Shown here: in pieces, positions 21,701 to 30,015 of the stretch | How the letters are laid out: each line of letters begins with the position of its first letter | Numbering within the stretch: position 1 is the first letter of the stretch | From: Periplaneta americana | Taxonomy: Eukaryota; Arthropoda; Insecta; Blattodea; Blattidae | Reading direction: 5' to 3' | Length of the DNA: 64,000 nucleotides | NCBI RefSeq assembly: GCF_040183065.1 | Contig: NC_091120.1 | Location: forward strand, 71,884,708 to 71,948,707 | Notes under the pieces: generated by a model | The model's input: the letters and a program-made list of their open reading frames with translations, nothing else | Database searches by the model: none | What the model was told of the DNA's origin: nothing | Program-made: the position numbers and the translations under genes

Positions 21701-23235
21701 CGAAACACCTGTGTGGGAAGCTAATTCTAACGAAGTCGCCAGAACATCCCCGCGAATACATGTAATAAAAATATGGAGATATCACTTCGCTAATAAATCG
21801 GTCTCTCCCTCTCCTAATTCCTGCTTCAATTTGAACATACAGGGTAAAGGTTGGTAACATCGTGATACTAATAATATTATGATAATACTTTTTGAGAATT
21901 TTTTACAATTTTACTGAGCGAGAGAAAGACCGGTTTTGTGCAGAAACTTGTTCACAAACATTCCTTAATACGTTGACGCAAAAAAACCGATCTTCCTCTC
22001 GCTCAGTAAAACTGTAAAAAATTCTCAAAAAGAACTATCATAATATTATTAGTATCGCAATATTACCAACCTTTACTCTACTAAGCGAGAGGAAACAGAA
22101 TTTGATTTTGTTAAATGAATTCATATTTCGTAAGGATCGAGAGATTCAGCGTGGAGTGGCATGGAGAAGCACAGTTAAAACTTGTAAGATAAGGATATAT
22201 CTTAAGCACATAGGCCTACTATTCAGCAATGAAATCAAGCATAACCATGAACGAAGTGGTGTTTCAGAACGACAAATTGTGTCTAATAATTTAAAGAGAA
22301 ACTTATTTTAACCATACCTGCCAACAGCGTCCTGATGCGCCTAGAATGCTAAGTCTCTATAAAACGGAAAGGAAAATCTGCGAAAAGAACTACGTGCGCA
22401 ATTGATGCACTTAAATCAGGTAGAAGGATTTCTTGCGAGCAATTGATGAAACTCCTGAATTTAAACACAACTATGGCTGTCACCACAAACGAAGTCCGAT
22501 GAGCAGGATACGCCAAGTAGTACTGAGAGCCATGTGACAGTATAGTCAGCGTCGTTACACTTAAAGCGGTTTTTGTACCCTACCTACGTCTATATGCCAT
22601 GACAAAAAAGTGGAGCTTTAAGTGTTTTGGTTTGTGTTTTGTTATATTTCGTGTATGATATTGATATTACTGTCAGGTTGACTTAAACAGAACTCAAATA
22701 CAGAATATAGACGAGTTTTCCGTAAACAGGCAAGGGACTTCATTTATAAAAAGCACATCTATTTCAAGCGTGAAGCAGAAGCATGTGATATTGCCAAAAC
22801 TTAGGAACGCAGAGCTCAAGCTTGTGGTTGCGTGTAAGCAGATTACACTCTGACAACGTCGTCAAGACAATTTCCATCTGTCTTCTATTCTCCATGATTG
22901 ATCATAAAAAATTAATTCCAGTTAATATTACATACAATAAATTGCAATTTTATTAATACAATGCATTTTTCTTCTAACAACATATCTATGTTTATATGGC
23001 TTAAGAATGAATGCTAACTTTCAGGAATCCAGTGCCCGCTGGAAGGAATTTCAAATGGAATCCCGTAACTCCTAATGCTCAAGTTCTCAATTATCTACAC
23101 ATTCACGGTCCAAAGAGACTCGGAATGCAGACTAGCGACAACCTCGGTCAGCAGAAGTTCTGGGATACACTTCCTATTGATGAACCACAGATGAGGATAG
23201 ACATCCCAGTGAAAGTGGAGCACAACGACCTATAA
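3554..23235 (+). CDS. Type-B carboxylesterase (alpha/beta hydrolase), 3' part of the gene, 7 coding exons
   Basis: Joins 3554-3739, 5556-5746, 6615-6780, 9375-9559, 12498-12648, 13908-14031 and 23025-23235. The 1214 nt give about 404 residues against ~550 usual for the family, so roughly 150 N-terminal residues (signal peptide, HGGGF-type oxyanion loop) lie outside the window. All seven pieces join in phase with GT..AG introns. The triad is present: Ser in GTSMGG (codon 3688-3690), Glu in TTEDG (6756-6758), His in GVSHLDD (13916-13918). The C-terminus FWDTLPI then a short acidic tail is typical of insect esterases of the JHE-like/venom carboxylesterase/FE4 type. Such enzymes hydrolyse carboxylic esters (lipid, hormone, odorant or xenobiotic) and are often secreted; the substrate here cannot be told. 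No frameshift or stop was seen in the exons, so the gene looks functional. The nucleophile elbow GTSMG is unusual; GESAG or GQSAG is the norm. Confidence 0.9.
4018..4735 (-). mobile_element. LINE fragment: RT C-terminal region and 3' UTR
   Basis: On the - strand, 4718 down to 4410 encodes [40 protein letters not shown] and [10 protein letters not shown], motifs of jockey/CR1-like reverse transcriptases downstream of the catalytic core. Translation continues with a stop to [19 protein letters not shown]. The 3' side (4018-4300) is a series of ~70-bp imperfect repeats of ATTCATCAGTTNAGCTATAC type. Sits in the intron after esterase exon A; an (AAT)n run at 3864-3892 may be its tail. Confidence 0.7.
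4860..5345 (-). mobile_element. LINE fragment, RT C-terminus (GCEAW...RGRPRLRW type)
   Basis: Read 5345 to 4860: [35 protein letters not shown], then after a frame break [20 protein letters not shown] and [20 protein letters not shown], ending KEALAKL stop. This is the usual tail of a second insect non-LTR family. Stops and a frameshift make it dead. Confidence 0.75.
5361..5400. repeat. (AT)n microsatellite
   Basis: Forty bases of uninterrupted AT in the intron before esterase exon B. Confidence 0.95.
5556..5746 (+). CDS. Carboxylesterase exon B
   Basis: Acceptor ccctgtag before 5556, donor gtaatt after 5746; phase 1 in, phase 0 out. Encodes [17 protein letters not shown] followed by [19 protein letters not shown]. 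The two Cys in the second motif match the conserved GCP..SS.ELV.CLR disulphide loop of insect esterases. Confidence 0.9.
6021..6190 (+). mobile_element. Old tRNA-derived SINE, family 1
   Basis: GGCTCACCGCTGTGAAGTAA head, B-box-like GGGTTCAAATC, then GGATTTTCCCTCAACC. Diverged copy lying in the intron between esterase exons B and C. Confidence 0.55.
6615..6780 (+). CDS. Carboxylesterase exon C: catalytic Glu
   Basis: Acceptor cctgcag before 6615, donor gtaact at 6781; phase 0 in, phase 1 out. Encodes [39 protein letters not shown] and [10 protein letters not shown]. The Glu of TTEDG (6756-6758) sits where the family has its catalytic acid. Confidence 0.88.
7071..7580 (+). mobile_element. LINE fragment with broken RT core
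   Basis: Pieces in shifting + frames read [38 protein letters not shown], then [20 protein letters not shown] and [19 protein letters not shown]. The order (finger A box, region around YADD, downstream helix) matches a non-LTR reverse transcriptase; the YADD box itself is destroyed. Sits in the intron between esterase exons C and D. Confidence 0.65.
7869..7911. repeat. (AGT)n/(GGT)n microsatellite
   Basis: Trinucleotide run that switches from AGT to GGT units; it creates a short false open frame of Val residues. Confidence 0.9.
8209..8717. mobile_element. TIR DNA element, ~510 bp, with a transposon leader peptide remnant
   Basis: Ends GGTTTGTTCCAGCA and (complement) AATTTGTTCCAGCA. Inside, an ATG at 8480 opens a short acidic frame [20 protein letters not shown] that ends in a stop after ~45 codons. 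A short acidic N-terminal frame inside such TIRs fits an internally deleted PIF/Harbinger-like element, but the target duplication is not clear. Confidence 0.5.
8910..9164 (+). mobile_element. tRNA-derived SINE family 1, full copy with target duplication
   Basis: Flanked by TTAAGAAGA at 8901-8909 and 9165-9173. Head GTCCACACCTGTGGAGTAAC, B box GGTTCGAATCC, body with GGGTAACTTTCGGTGCTGGA, and an A-rich end AACCCAATTAAAAAAA. Best reference copy in the window. Sits in the intron before esterase exon D. Confidence 0.88.
9375..9559 (+). CDS. Carboxylesterase exon D
   Basis: Acceptor tttatag before 9375, donor gtgaga at 9560; phase 1 in, phase 0 out. Encodes [19 protein letters not shown] and the [15 protein letters not shown] helix. 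Sequence is less conserved here, as usual for this part of the family; placement rests on phase and on continuity with exons C and E. Confidence 0.85.
10415..10670 (-). mobile_element. LINE fragment, RT C-terminus
   Basis: Complement reads, across breaks, [20 protein letters not shown], then IDDIKI and a [11 protein letters not shown]-like end. It is the same family as 40067-40430 and 45528-45926. Intron between esterase exons D and E. Confidence 0.6.
10870..11087 (-). mobile_element. LINE fragment, C-terminal Cys motif region
   Basis: Complement encodes [20 protein letters not shown] then [15 protein letters not shown], a conserved stretch near the end of RNase-H-bearing insect LINEs; a frameshift follows before a MDERHLL-like segment. 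A (T)n run at 10831-10849 and A-rich runs at 11396-11430 lie nearby. Confidence 0.6.
11100..12490. other. Esterase intron, AT-rich, no gene seen
   Basis: Holds A-rich tracts at 11396-11430 typical of retroposon tails. The stretch 11960-12240 is slightly GC-richer but no family was recognised. Confidence 0.4.
12498..12648 (+). CDS. Carboxylesterase exon E
   Basis: Acceptor ttttttcag before 12498, donor gtaagg at 12649; phase 0 in, phase 1 out. Encodes [19 protein letters not shown] then [18 protein letters not shown], matching the family pattern of a D..F...........PVY.Y.F.Y.G..S segment that leads into the catalytic His. Confidence 0.88.
12686..12725. repeat. (AT)n microsatellite
   Basis: Forty bases of AT, 37 nt downstream of the splice donor of esterase exon E. 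Confidence 0.95.
12933..13140 (+). mobile_element. tRNA-derived SINE, family 2
   Basis: Head GGCCTGAGTGGCGCAGTTGG (A-box-like) and GTTGTGGGTTCAATCCC (B box), then a body unlike family 1 ending in GTCGTTAAATAAAACACAA. The tRNA-like head is nearly intact, but the body is SINE, so it is not a tRNA gene. Confidence 0.75.
13337..13404. repeat. (TCAC)n microsatellite
   Basis: Seventeen near-perfect TCAC units between esterase exons E and F. Confidence 0.95.
13908..14031 (+). CDS. Carboxylesterase exon F: catalytic His
   Basis: Acceptor ctcaaag before 13908, donor gtaagt at 14032; phase 1 in, phase 2 out. Encodes [16 protein letters not shown] and [12 protein letters not shown]. The His codon is 13916-13918. 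Reading past the donor gives a stop at once (ggg taa), so this exon must be spliced. A LINE tail begins about 8 nt inside the following intron. Confidence 0.9.
14040..14244 (+). mobile_element. 5'-truncated LINE (TAAG-tailed family) at the exon F splice donor
   Basis: Diverged copy of the LINE 3' end seen at 48490-48722 (TTTGGGAAGGCCGAGATGTA, GGATTTGAGGGAGATGGGAT), ending in a (GTAA)n tail. Flanked by GTAAGTAT at 14032-14039 and 14245-14252; the first copy is the splice donor of esterase exon F. Confidence 0.75.
14849..15395 (+). mobile_element. 5'-truncated TAAG-tailed LINE, split by a SINE
   Basis: Encodes [20 protein letters not shown] and [15 protein letters not shown] before the SINE; after it the LINE resumes with AAAATGGATTTGAGGGAGGT and ends GGTTCTTTAAAAGTAAGTAA. 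A 14-bp target duplication AGTTCCTTTCTTTG flanks it (14835-14848, 15396-15409). Confidence 0.88.
14996..15254 (-). mobile_element. tRNA-derived SINE family 1 nested in the LINE
   Basis: Antisense copy: the head is at the right end (complement GTCCACACCTGTGAAGTAAC, B box GGTTCGATTCCC), the A/T tail at the left. The target duplication AGATAATATT lies at 14986-14995 and 15255-15264, inside LINE sequence, so the SINE arrived after the LINE. Confidence 0.92.
15410..16322. other. GC-richer unclassified stretch in the esterase 9-kb intron
   Basis: More GC than its neighbours, with several short open frames but no recognised protein. It ends where a hAT element begins. Could be an unrecognised LTR or other repeat, or old insert. 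Confidence 0.3.
16331..17095. mobile_element. hAT-type non-autonomous element, 765 bp
   Basis: A perfect 8-bp target duplication GTCTACGG at 16323-16330 and 17096-17103. Left end CAGTGATTGCCAAACACC, right end (complement) AAGTGATCGCCAAAAGC. AT-rich interior, no transposase seen. Confidence 0.85.
18477..18658. mobile_element. MITE with GGGCCGTATTCATAGACAT ends (182 bp)
   Basis: Left end TGGGCCGTATTCATAGACAT, right end (complement) TGGGTGGTATTCATAGACAT. The inner part is also partly self-complementary (GCGCGGGC near the left, GCGCGTGCTGC near the right). A widespread arthropod type by memory. Target duplication not resolved. Confidence 0.75.
18851..18960 (+). repeat. Cluster of four ATCAATTGCGC motifs
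   Basis: ATCAATTGCGC at 18851 and 18881, CATTAACTGCGC at 18914, CATCAATTGCGCG at 18948. The same motif recurs in inverted orientation at 22396-22448, 3.5 kb away. Confidence 0.7.
19367..20150. mobile_element. TA-target TIR element with internal ATATGGGCTACC repeats
   Basis: Ends GAGGAGAAGGTGGAAATATG and (complement) GAGGAGAAGGTGGAAATTTG, flanked by TA. The motif AATATGGGCTACC recurs near both ends and at about 19576 and 19731. No transposase frame seen. Confidence 0.75.
20207..20464 (-). mobile_element. SINE-like retroposon with ATT tail
   Basis: The complement starts near GGTCAGAGTATGGGACCGGT and ends GTAGCGCCACGGATTATTAT. Flanked by AAGTGGGATAAT (~20195-20206) and AAGTGGAATAAT (20465-20476), a 12-bp target duplication with one mismatch. 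The sequence is familiar from cockroach transcripts, by memory. Confidence 0.65.
20771..21537 (-). mobile_element. Candidate solo LTR or promoter block
   Basis: On the - strand the order is: TGTTGTGGG at the start (21537), three CCAAT boxes (plus-strand ATTGG at 21486, 21442, 21396), two CRE-like TGACGTA sites (~21410, ~21500), a TATA-like TTTATAAATAAGGG (~21354-21366), a 44-bp minisatellite, and AATAAA at 20917-20922. This is LTR-like layout. The left border and a 5-bp target duplication were not found, so a stand-alone promoter cannot be excluded. Confidence 0.4.
21158..21335. repeat. Minisatellite with GCCGCCGACAC units
   Basis: Four imperfect units of ~40-45 bp, each with a (CG)CCGACACNA core; the last two share GTGCCCTGTATGTAG. 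Inside the candidate LTR. Confidence 0.75.
21842..22078. mobile_element. Foldback element with ~100-bp arms
   Basis: Left arm (GTAAAGGTTGGTAACATCG onward) and right arm are inverted copies sharing GATACTAATAATATTATGAT, TTTTTGAGAATTTTTTACA and TTTTACTGAGCGAGAG. Spacer about 40 bp. A strong hairpin in RNA or single-stranded DNA. Confidence 0.85.
23025..23235 (+). CDS. Carboxylesterase last coding exon with stop
   Basis: Acceptor aactttcag before 23025; phase 2 in; stop taa at 23233-23235. Encodes [28 protein letters not shown] and [13 protein letters not shown], the usual esterase C-terminal sequence. It is separated from exon F by a 9.0-kb intron full of mobile elements. Only 53 nt separate the stop from a hAT-type element. 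Confidence 0.9.
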
Positions 23236-23288
23236 ACAATATTATTTTATTCTCTAATACTGTACTCTCGATTTTAATCCTTACAAGC

Positions 23289-24807
23289 AGTGCTGGATTT
23301 AGGCCTAGGCAACCTAGGCAGTTGCCTTGGGTAGCAATTTCCAGGGGGGCGGCGGCATTTTCTCTCTCTCTTTCTCTCCCATTTTCCTTCCCTTTTGTGT
23401 TTTCATTTTACAGTGAAATTTGTTTTTAAAACACTTGTTGGTAAATCTTTTGTGGAAGTCGGATATTGGTTTGTTATCGCACTGTCGCGGTCGTGGCGAG
23501 AGTAAAAGGAAAGTGTGCAGCTGCATAGTTCTGTGGCCGGGAGGAAAAAGGTCTTCAGTAAAAATTTTAAACTTTTCAGGAGAGCAGTAGAAAGATTGAA
23601 ATTGGTGTCAATTATAGTTTTTTAAGAAGTTTTCCCTGGATATTATTTGTTTATATTTCTTCTAGAATAGGTAATGTTGCTCATTTATCAATTTTCTTAT
23701 TTCTAAAAATAGCCGCACTTAAGCCCTTTTAAGGCTAGAACCCAAACTGAGAAGAAGGGACTATTTAAACATAAGACCTTTTTCATGTCAAAATAAATGA
23801 GAAATATAAATCATTAGGAATTCAAAATCGGTCTTTAACAATATAGGATTGTTTACCTGGTGCTTAAAATTTTAAAAGGAAAGGGCATCAGTATGTGATA
23901 AAATAGCTAAAATACAAGTTAGACCTTTCTCTAGAAGCCTGGAAAGTAAACATGTGATGTTCGTAAGGAATAAAATATTAAACATTCTCAAGTCCTTTAT
24001 TCTGTGTTTGCTCGATTCAAAAAGTACTTAGGACATTTGGTAACGCTCTATAAATCCAGTCAGGAGTCTTATTTGACTTTAACCGTTTTACCAGATTATA
24101 GAGAATTGTTTCCGCTTTCAGAATATATAAAAATCTCATTTTCACAAAAAATTGACTGAAGACCTTTTTCCTCCCGGCCACAGAATTATATTGTAATGTC
24201 GGTACCACGTTATTATACATACTATGAAACTGCTTAAATTTAACTGATTGTATAAACAAGAATGCATTGTTGAAAATGAAATTGAATGTGTGTTTATTAT
24301 TTATCGTTATGAATAGCAATCAGAACTATGCACTATAATATAATTCGATATGAAAGGTTTATTCCGCAAAGAGTTGGAGTTTATTTTTCAATTTACTTTA
24401 TACTTCCTATCGAAGTAAGAAATACTTGTAATAATTACACCAACAACAAAGCAATACTTAAAAATAAACCACAGCCTGCCTTTCACAAATCAATTTTGTT
24501 TCAACAATGAATAAATTTGAATTTATGTTTCTTTGCATCGAGTCTGATGTGCTTCATCAGATCGATTTCGATGACATCATCAAGGTTTTCTCTGTGAAGA
24601 AAGTGCGAAGGAAGTCTTTATAATTCACAAGTACGATGCATGTATTTTGATTCCAGTAATTTATTGTTTTCTGAATTGTAACATTTCATTTAAAACTAAT
24701 TTAAACTAAACATGATCTGTATAGCTGCTCATAAACTGCTTGTGAGAGTTGGGGGTGGAAAATTTTAACACTGCCTAGGGGCGGCACTATACCTAAATCC
24801 GACCCTG
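23289..24807. mobile_element. hAT-type element 54 nt after the esterase stop
   Basis: Left end CAGTGCTGGATTTAGGCC, right end (complement) CAGGGTCGGATTTAGG. Flanks CTTACAAG and ATTACAAC agree at six of eight positions. AATAAA motifs occur inside (for example ~23793 and ~23969). Carries a second element at 23528-24186. Confidence 0.65.
23528..24186. mobile_element. TA-target TIR element nested in the hAT element
   Basis: TIRs of ~30 bp, TTCTGTGGCCGGGAGGAAAA and continuing AGGTCTTCAGT on both sides, flanked by TA (23526-23527, 24187-24188). AT-rich interior, no protein seen. Confidence 0.75.
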
Positions 24808-25050
24808 ATTACAACAATAGGCCTACCAACTAAAGCTGTTGTTCAACAATGTAGGTTATTATAAGATTCATTCAGCATCTTAAGTAGAATAATCATTGTT
24901 AACACATGAAATAAACAAAGATAAAGAAAGATAAACATTTCATTTTTGGCATTACAAGGAGTGTTTTACAATAATTATTATAAACATTTCATACTAGACT
25001 TCCATTACAAATTGTATAGTTTAAGTTGATGTGCCGGTATGTAATTAATA

Positions 25051-26061
25051 GGCTCCGTATTCCAGCTACCTAAAGACTGAAGTTAAAGACACATCGGGTA
25101 TATAGTACGCCGAACACAGGTAATGTAACGGATAAGGATATAAACAAACACGTCGTTGTTGCGTGTTCATGGAGTACAGCCAACTTCCGACATTCTGAAG
25201 CTATACTAGTAAACACATGCTTGAGCAGTGATGTTCATTTTCGTCTTTGAAATGAGTAATAACATGCATTCGTAAGTTACGGAACTTGAACATATGCAAA
25301 TGTCACTTGAAATGATTTTAAATTGCAAGAAACTATTTCAATAGCACATGACGTCGTTGGTGCATGATGTACTACAAGATATTCCTATTGTCTGATATTT
25401 TTTTCGTGTTTCATTAGAACATTGCATGTCGCTCATCACAGAAAACCCACTAATTTTCTATGTACTTTGTAGAAATTCCCTAAAATATAGATTATTTATC
25501 TTATTAAATGGGATGTTGGCCCTTAACATCATGGTAGGCTACACAAATTCATGCTAAACGTCGAGTTAATAACTTCATAATTTTCAGATTTTAATGGTAG
25601 GGCCTACTGGTTCTTTTGGGTTACATTCAATACACTTCCTGTGCCTTTTGGTACGGCATTGCAGTGTTTTTCAGTGTATACTGTTTTTGTTATTTTTACG
25701 TTTATTTTACACAATTTATATGTAATCTTGTCTATATTGACAGTGAAAATATTAGTTCAAATATCCTCAACTATGCCCTGCAATATTACACGCTTGAGCG
25801 TTTTACGTAAGGCGTTTTACCTCTGCAATGAACCTTCAATCAGCCACAAAGATGTAATTATTTAAATAATACGACTAGTAAGAGCAGTGATCGATAAGAC
25901 TACTCACTATGGCTGCATCCCGATTTTGACTTTCTAGAGGAAGAAGGCAGAAGATGCGTAATTATTTTGTATACGAACGCACCTGTACCTGCGCTGTGAC
26001 ACACATATGCTTCGAGTCAGGCAAATTCGTCCCAGTTTATAGGTAGCTGGAATGCGAACCC
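25051..26061. mobile_element. TA-target TIR element, 1.0 kb
   Basis: Left end GGCTCCGTATTCCAGCTACC, right end (complement) GGGTTCGCATTCCAGCTACC, flanked by TA. Short open frames inside show no known transposase. Confidence 0.65.
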
Positions 26062-26095
26062 TAGAAATTAATACTGTACAGATTTCCATTATGTA

Positions 26096-26962
26096 GGATG
26101 GAAGTGATGTAACTGTACAGATTGAAGGGGGCAATAGAATAGATTAAAGTAAATAAAAAGGCTATTATTCGTTCTGTAATTAAATGTATGGTTTATTAGA
26201 AAATTAGACTGAAAATCTGCATAGTTTGGCAACAGTTCATCTCCGGCTCACTTACGAACACATATACGCACACGCACAAACACACACACACTCGGTCCGT
26301 TCCTTGGTCACAGTAGGATTGACAGATTTCCTAATGGCAGGAATTAACGTTATCTGTTAATCTTTCATTTAATCTGCAAGAAAACAGTCCACTTTCTTCA
26401 AAACATGTAAAGGGATAAATTATTCATTATCACTTTCTCTAATGATAAGAATAAAAAATCAGAGTCGTACGGGCAATACTTATCAAATAAAACGCTGTTC
26501 AAATTTAGGGGATTTTTTTTTTCTGAGGAAATAAATTGCTATACACAAACGGACAGAGAGAGTGTATTGGTACGCTGATGGACGAACAGAAGGCATGCCA
26601 AAACCACTTTTTCGATAATAGGGATGTTAAAATTATGAAGTTACTTATTTCTGGAAAATCTAGGAACTGTTTTTTACAGCCTCACAATACCTTCTAATGC
26701 AAATTAAATAACGCGTATCATTATTTCCTGCATCAGAAAGTCTGGCAATCTTACAGGAGTGACTAAGGGATGGTGTTCTTCTATTCAGAATGAATGTGTG
26801 TGTGCTTTCTTACGTCAGCTGGTGACGCGCTGTTGCCAAACTTCGCAGACGTTCAGCCTAATTTTCTAATTAATCATGAACAAAACGTGTAATAGTTTTT
26901 TAAATTTATTTTGATGTCTCCTATTGCCCCCTTCAATCTGCACAGTTATATTACTTCCATTC
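26096..26962. mobile_element. TA-target element with ~130-bp inverted ends
   Basis: Both ends share GGATGGAAGT/GAATGGAAGT, then CAGATTGAAGGGGGCAATAG, TTAGAAAATTAG and AGTTTGGCAACAG in the same order. Flanked by TA (26094-26095, 26963-26964). Only 34 bp separate it from the previous element. Confidence 0.8.
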
Positions 26963-27481
26963 TATATATAGGCTATAGTTTCTTCTTAGTCTCTTTTCTT
27001 ACTTCTCACGCAAGGGTTCTTTTAATTATACCATTCATTTGATTAAGTGTGGTTATTTTTTCATTTTTATCAAGCGAACCTCGGTAACATACAACACAGT
27101 CGAAAAATGTGATGTAGTGAACGTGTTCAATAGAAATATTATTGATGAATATCTTGGACCGCACGGGATACGCCTCTTTAAAAGCCATTATATATTGCTC
27201 TCTGGAGGATACTCTCATTATAGGCTATAATTGCTTGATCGTCAGTTTACAGTACAGATATCGTTATCACCATGTCAAAACCATAATTATTCAGTTTAGC
27301 GTACTATTCTCTTAGAGCTTCTTCTACGTTATATAGTAGTTGAGTAGATTAAAAAGAATATGGGATAAATAGCAGTCTTGTCTTAATCCTTATACTTCCA
27401 ATTATTTTTTATTTTCATGTTCACGAATAAGTTACACATCTTTCATGAATTGTATATGCTCTTAATTACGTTTATCAGGTT

Positions 27482-28062
27482 GGAATGGAATGGAATGAAA
27501 TTTAAGTGAGGGGGGCACGAATGGCGACCTGTTGAGATCTATTGCGCTAACCCTCGATATGGAATGAGTTGCGTGCCATAGATCCTCTACGCGCACCGAC
27601 TCAACTACATGACTCCCTTAACGACCGGTCCCTACAGCCGACAGAATCCATATACCAATCCTGCTTCGGCAACTTTCCCCAAGGCCCCCCTGTCAGCCTG
27701 AGGAGAAACTCCTCCCCCGAGTAGGTCTGCCTCGAGTCCTCGTTGCAGAAGTCATCCAACGTCGTTTCAGCTACATTCCACGGAGGCCGGTCGAGAGAGC
27801 CAGTAGCTCCGGGAGGCCGCCTGTAGAGTGATCTGAAAAACCAGAAACGGGATGATGAGGAAAGGATGATGGGGGAGGAAAGGAAGTGGCGAAGATGAGT
27901 AGGGTTCCAATCGCCTGATAAAGTTAACTGATATTCATCCATAGTAGTGAGGGAAAAACCCCGAAAAAACCTCAGCGAGGCAACTCGTCCTGACCGGGAA
28001 TCGAACCCGGGACCGCTGGGTTTGGAGTTAGACTCGCCAACCCCTCAGCCACAACGGTGGAC
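27482..28062 (-). mobile_element. Unusually long tRNA-derived SINE (581 bp)
   Basis: Perfect 11-bp target duplication TTTATCAGGTT at 27471-27481 and 28063-28073. Read from 28062 down: head GTCCACCGTTGTGGCTGAGG, B box GGTTCGATTCCC, then GAGGTTTTTTCGGGG as in family 1, and a ~450-bp unrelated body ending in ATTCC repeats. The body holds an open frame of 113 codons (27942-27601). Confidence 0.85.
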
Positions 28063-28428
28063 TTTATCAGGTTCGCAAGAATTCTTTTATACGTTCAATA
28101 GTTTTTAGAGGAATATTTTCTTCCTACAGTATCAGAAGCTTTCAAGCAATTTATAAACAGCATGTGAGCTAATTATATTCGCCATGGTCTTGATCTTCGA
28201 ATTATTTATTTGTAAGACATTTATTAAAAGCTTTTCGAATATGAGATTATATACACGCGGTAGGCCTATCAACAGTCCATCTGTAACTGTTTAGGCTATT
28301 AGATCATAGTGTAGTCTTCTACAGCGATGACACGAAGTTTTATCTCACTGTTTGTTTTAATAACCAAACTAATGGTTATTTAAGTGCGAAAGAAGGTTCT
28401 GTACATTACATCAAAACATAGTAGTTAA

Positions 28429-28486
28429 AATGGTACGGCCACGTCTAGCGGATGGAGGAAGATTGATTGCCAAAATGTATAAGGTT
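28429..28486 (+). mobile_element. LINE scrap (WYGHV.RMEED)
   Basis: About 18 codons read KWYGHV stop RMEED stop LPK, resembling the RT C-terminal WYGHVxRMxxDRxPK motif. Too short to assign a family. Confidence 0.35.
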
Positions 28487-29982
28487 ATTCAAAAGTAAAT
28501 TCCCATTTTTAAATGCTAATAAGTTTGTCAAATTTTTAGATTCCACAAAAATAAAAACACCAATTTGTTCGTAAAGAAATGGGGTTTTATTAAAACACGA
28601 AAAAATTAAACATGACCATCTCTCATCACACAGTGAATCACAGAAAAGTTTTATAAACTTAAATTTTGAGTAAATAAAAATATTCTTCTTGTGACGATGC
28701 TGTAACAGGAATTGGTAATACTGGTATTAATAATTCATAGCTATAAACCAAGTTAAGGCATCCTTCAACCAGATGGTTGTTTATTATATGGTTTAGCAAT
28801 TCATAAATATCTGAATTTTGAAACACTGTCCTAGATAAACATCTTTTTCTTCTTCTTCTTATCATGTACGAGGCCTAGTGGCCTGTTGCGGTTTCACTCC
28901 ATCGTTCGTTTTAGAGAACGGTCCAAAGATCTTTTTTCTAAAGGGCGGTAGTTTATTATTTGGCGTGGTAGGTATTCTTGTTGGTGCATTCTGAGTAGAT
29001 ACATGAGATTTCCATTTGTGTCTATAATTTAGAATTTTCTCTAAAGTAGGATCTTTTTTTATTTCAAAATCTCTATGGCCTTTTGTTGTTGTCTTATTTA
29101 GGCCTAGTAAAGCCCGTAGTCCTTCTTAAAAATCATTTAATTGACAGTCAATCGTATTTACTCACACTTACAAGCTATAAAAATCTTAATTTCTGAGACA
29201 ATTCTTAATTTTCAATGTCAAAATTAGACAAAGAATTTCGGATGCATAACTAGACCTTGTAGTTTGCAAAATTGTAATAGCTAATAATCCTTTGAATATT
29301 ATAAAAATACTGAAATTAAAAAAAAATAAAGATTATATTATTGGTTCAAATATTTTCAAAGCTTTTTACACGCTTGTGTTTAAAATATCCTATAGAAACA
29401 AAAAATATATACATTTATGTATATGTATCTACATTGCGGAGAGCACAAAGTGGAGGGGAGCTCCAGGTTGTTGCATTGTTTGCCTAATAGTAGAGGACCC
29501 TTTGCATGAATTATGCACTTGCACCGGTTTTCGGGGTATTTTTAATTTAATGAAACACATACAAACGCCAAAATAAAACATGCTACTTAAACCTACCACT
29601 AGAATCGCCGGAAATCTTGCCCAATAGGCATAAACGACGAGTATCTCAATAAGCAACAAGAAATGCAATTAGGTCGAGGTGCATTTTCAAAACGCTCCGT
29701 ATTTTCTACGAAGGAAGACTGAGCATTTGAGACTTACGCGTGCGTACAATGCCGCTTTCAACGCAGCACCTGGCATCCCCGGATCGTGACGCCATTACGT
29801 CAATACGCTCGACGGCATGGCGTCAAGGGAGCGTCTTCAGGGAACGTCTGTTAGCGTTCAACAGCTTACGTAAGATCGTCTACAACTTAGCTTAGGATCG
29901 ACTTCAAGAACGTGACAAGGAGGTAAATTACATCACAGCAAACAATACTGTACTCAGCTATGAGTATTACGTCCGACACTTC

Positions 29983-29984
<2 letters not shown>
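28487..29984. other. Intergenic, no gene recognised
   Basis: AT-rich to ~29700, then a GC-richer 200 bp (29730-29900) with short inverted GACGCCATTACGTC-like words. Open frames up to 94 codons show no domain. Confidence 0.4.

Positions 29985-30015
<31 letters not shown>

Noticed and set aside
27601-27942. 113-codon frame as a host gene
   Set aside because: Lies wholly inside a SINE with a perfect target duplication; kept only as a SINE feature.
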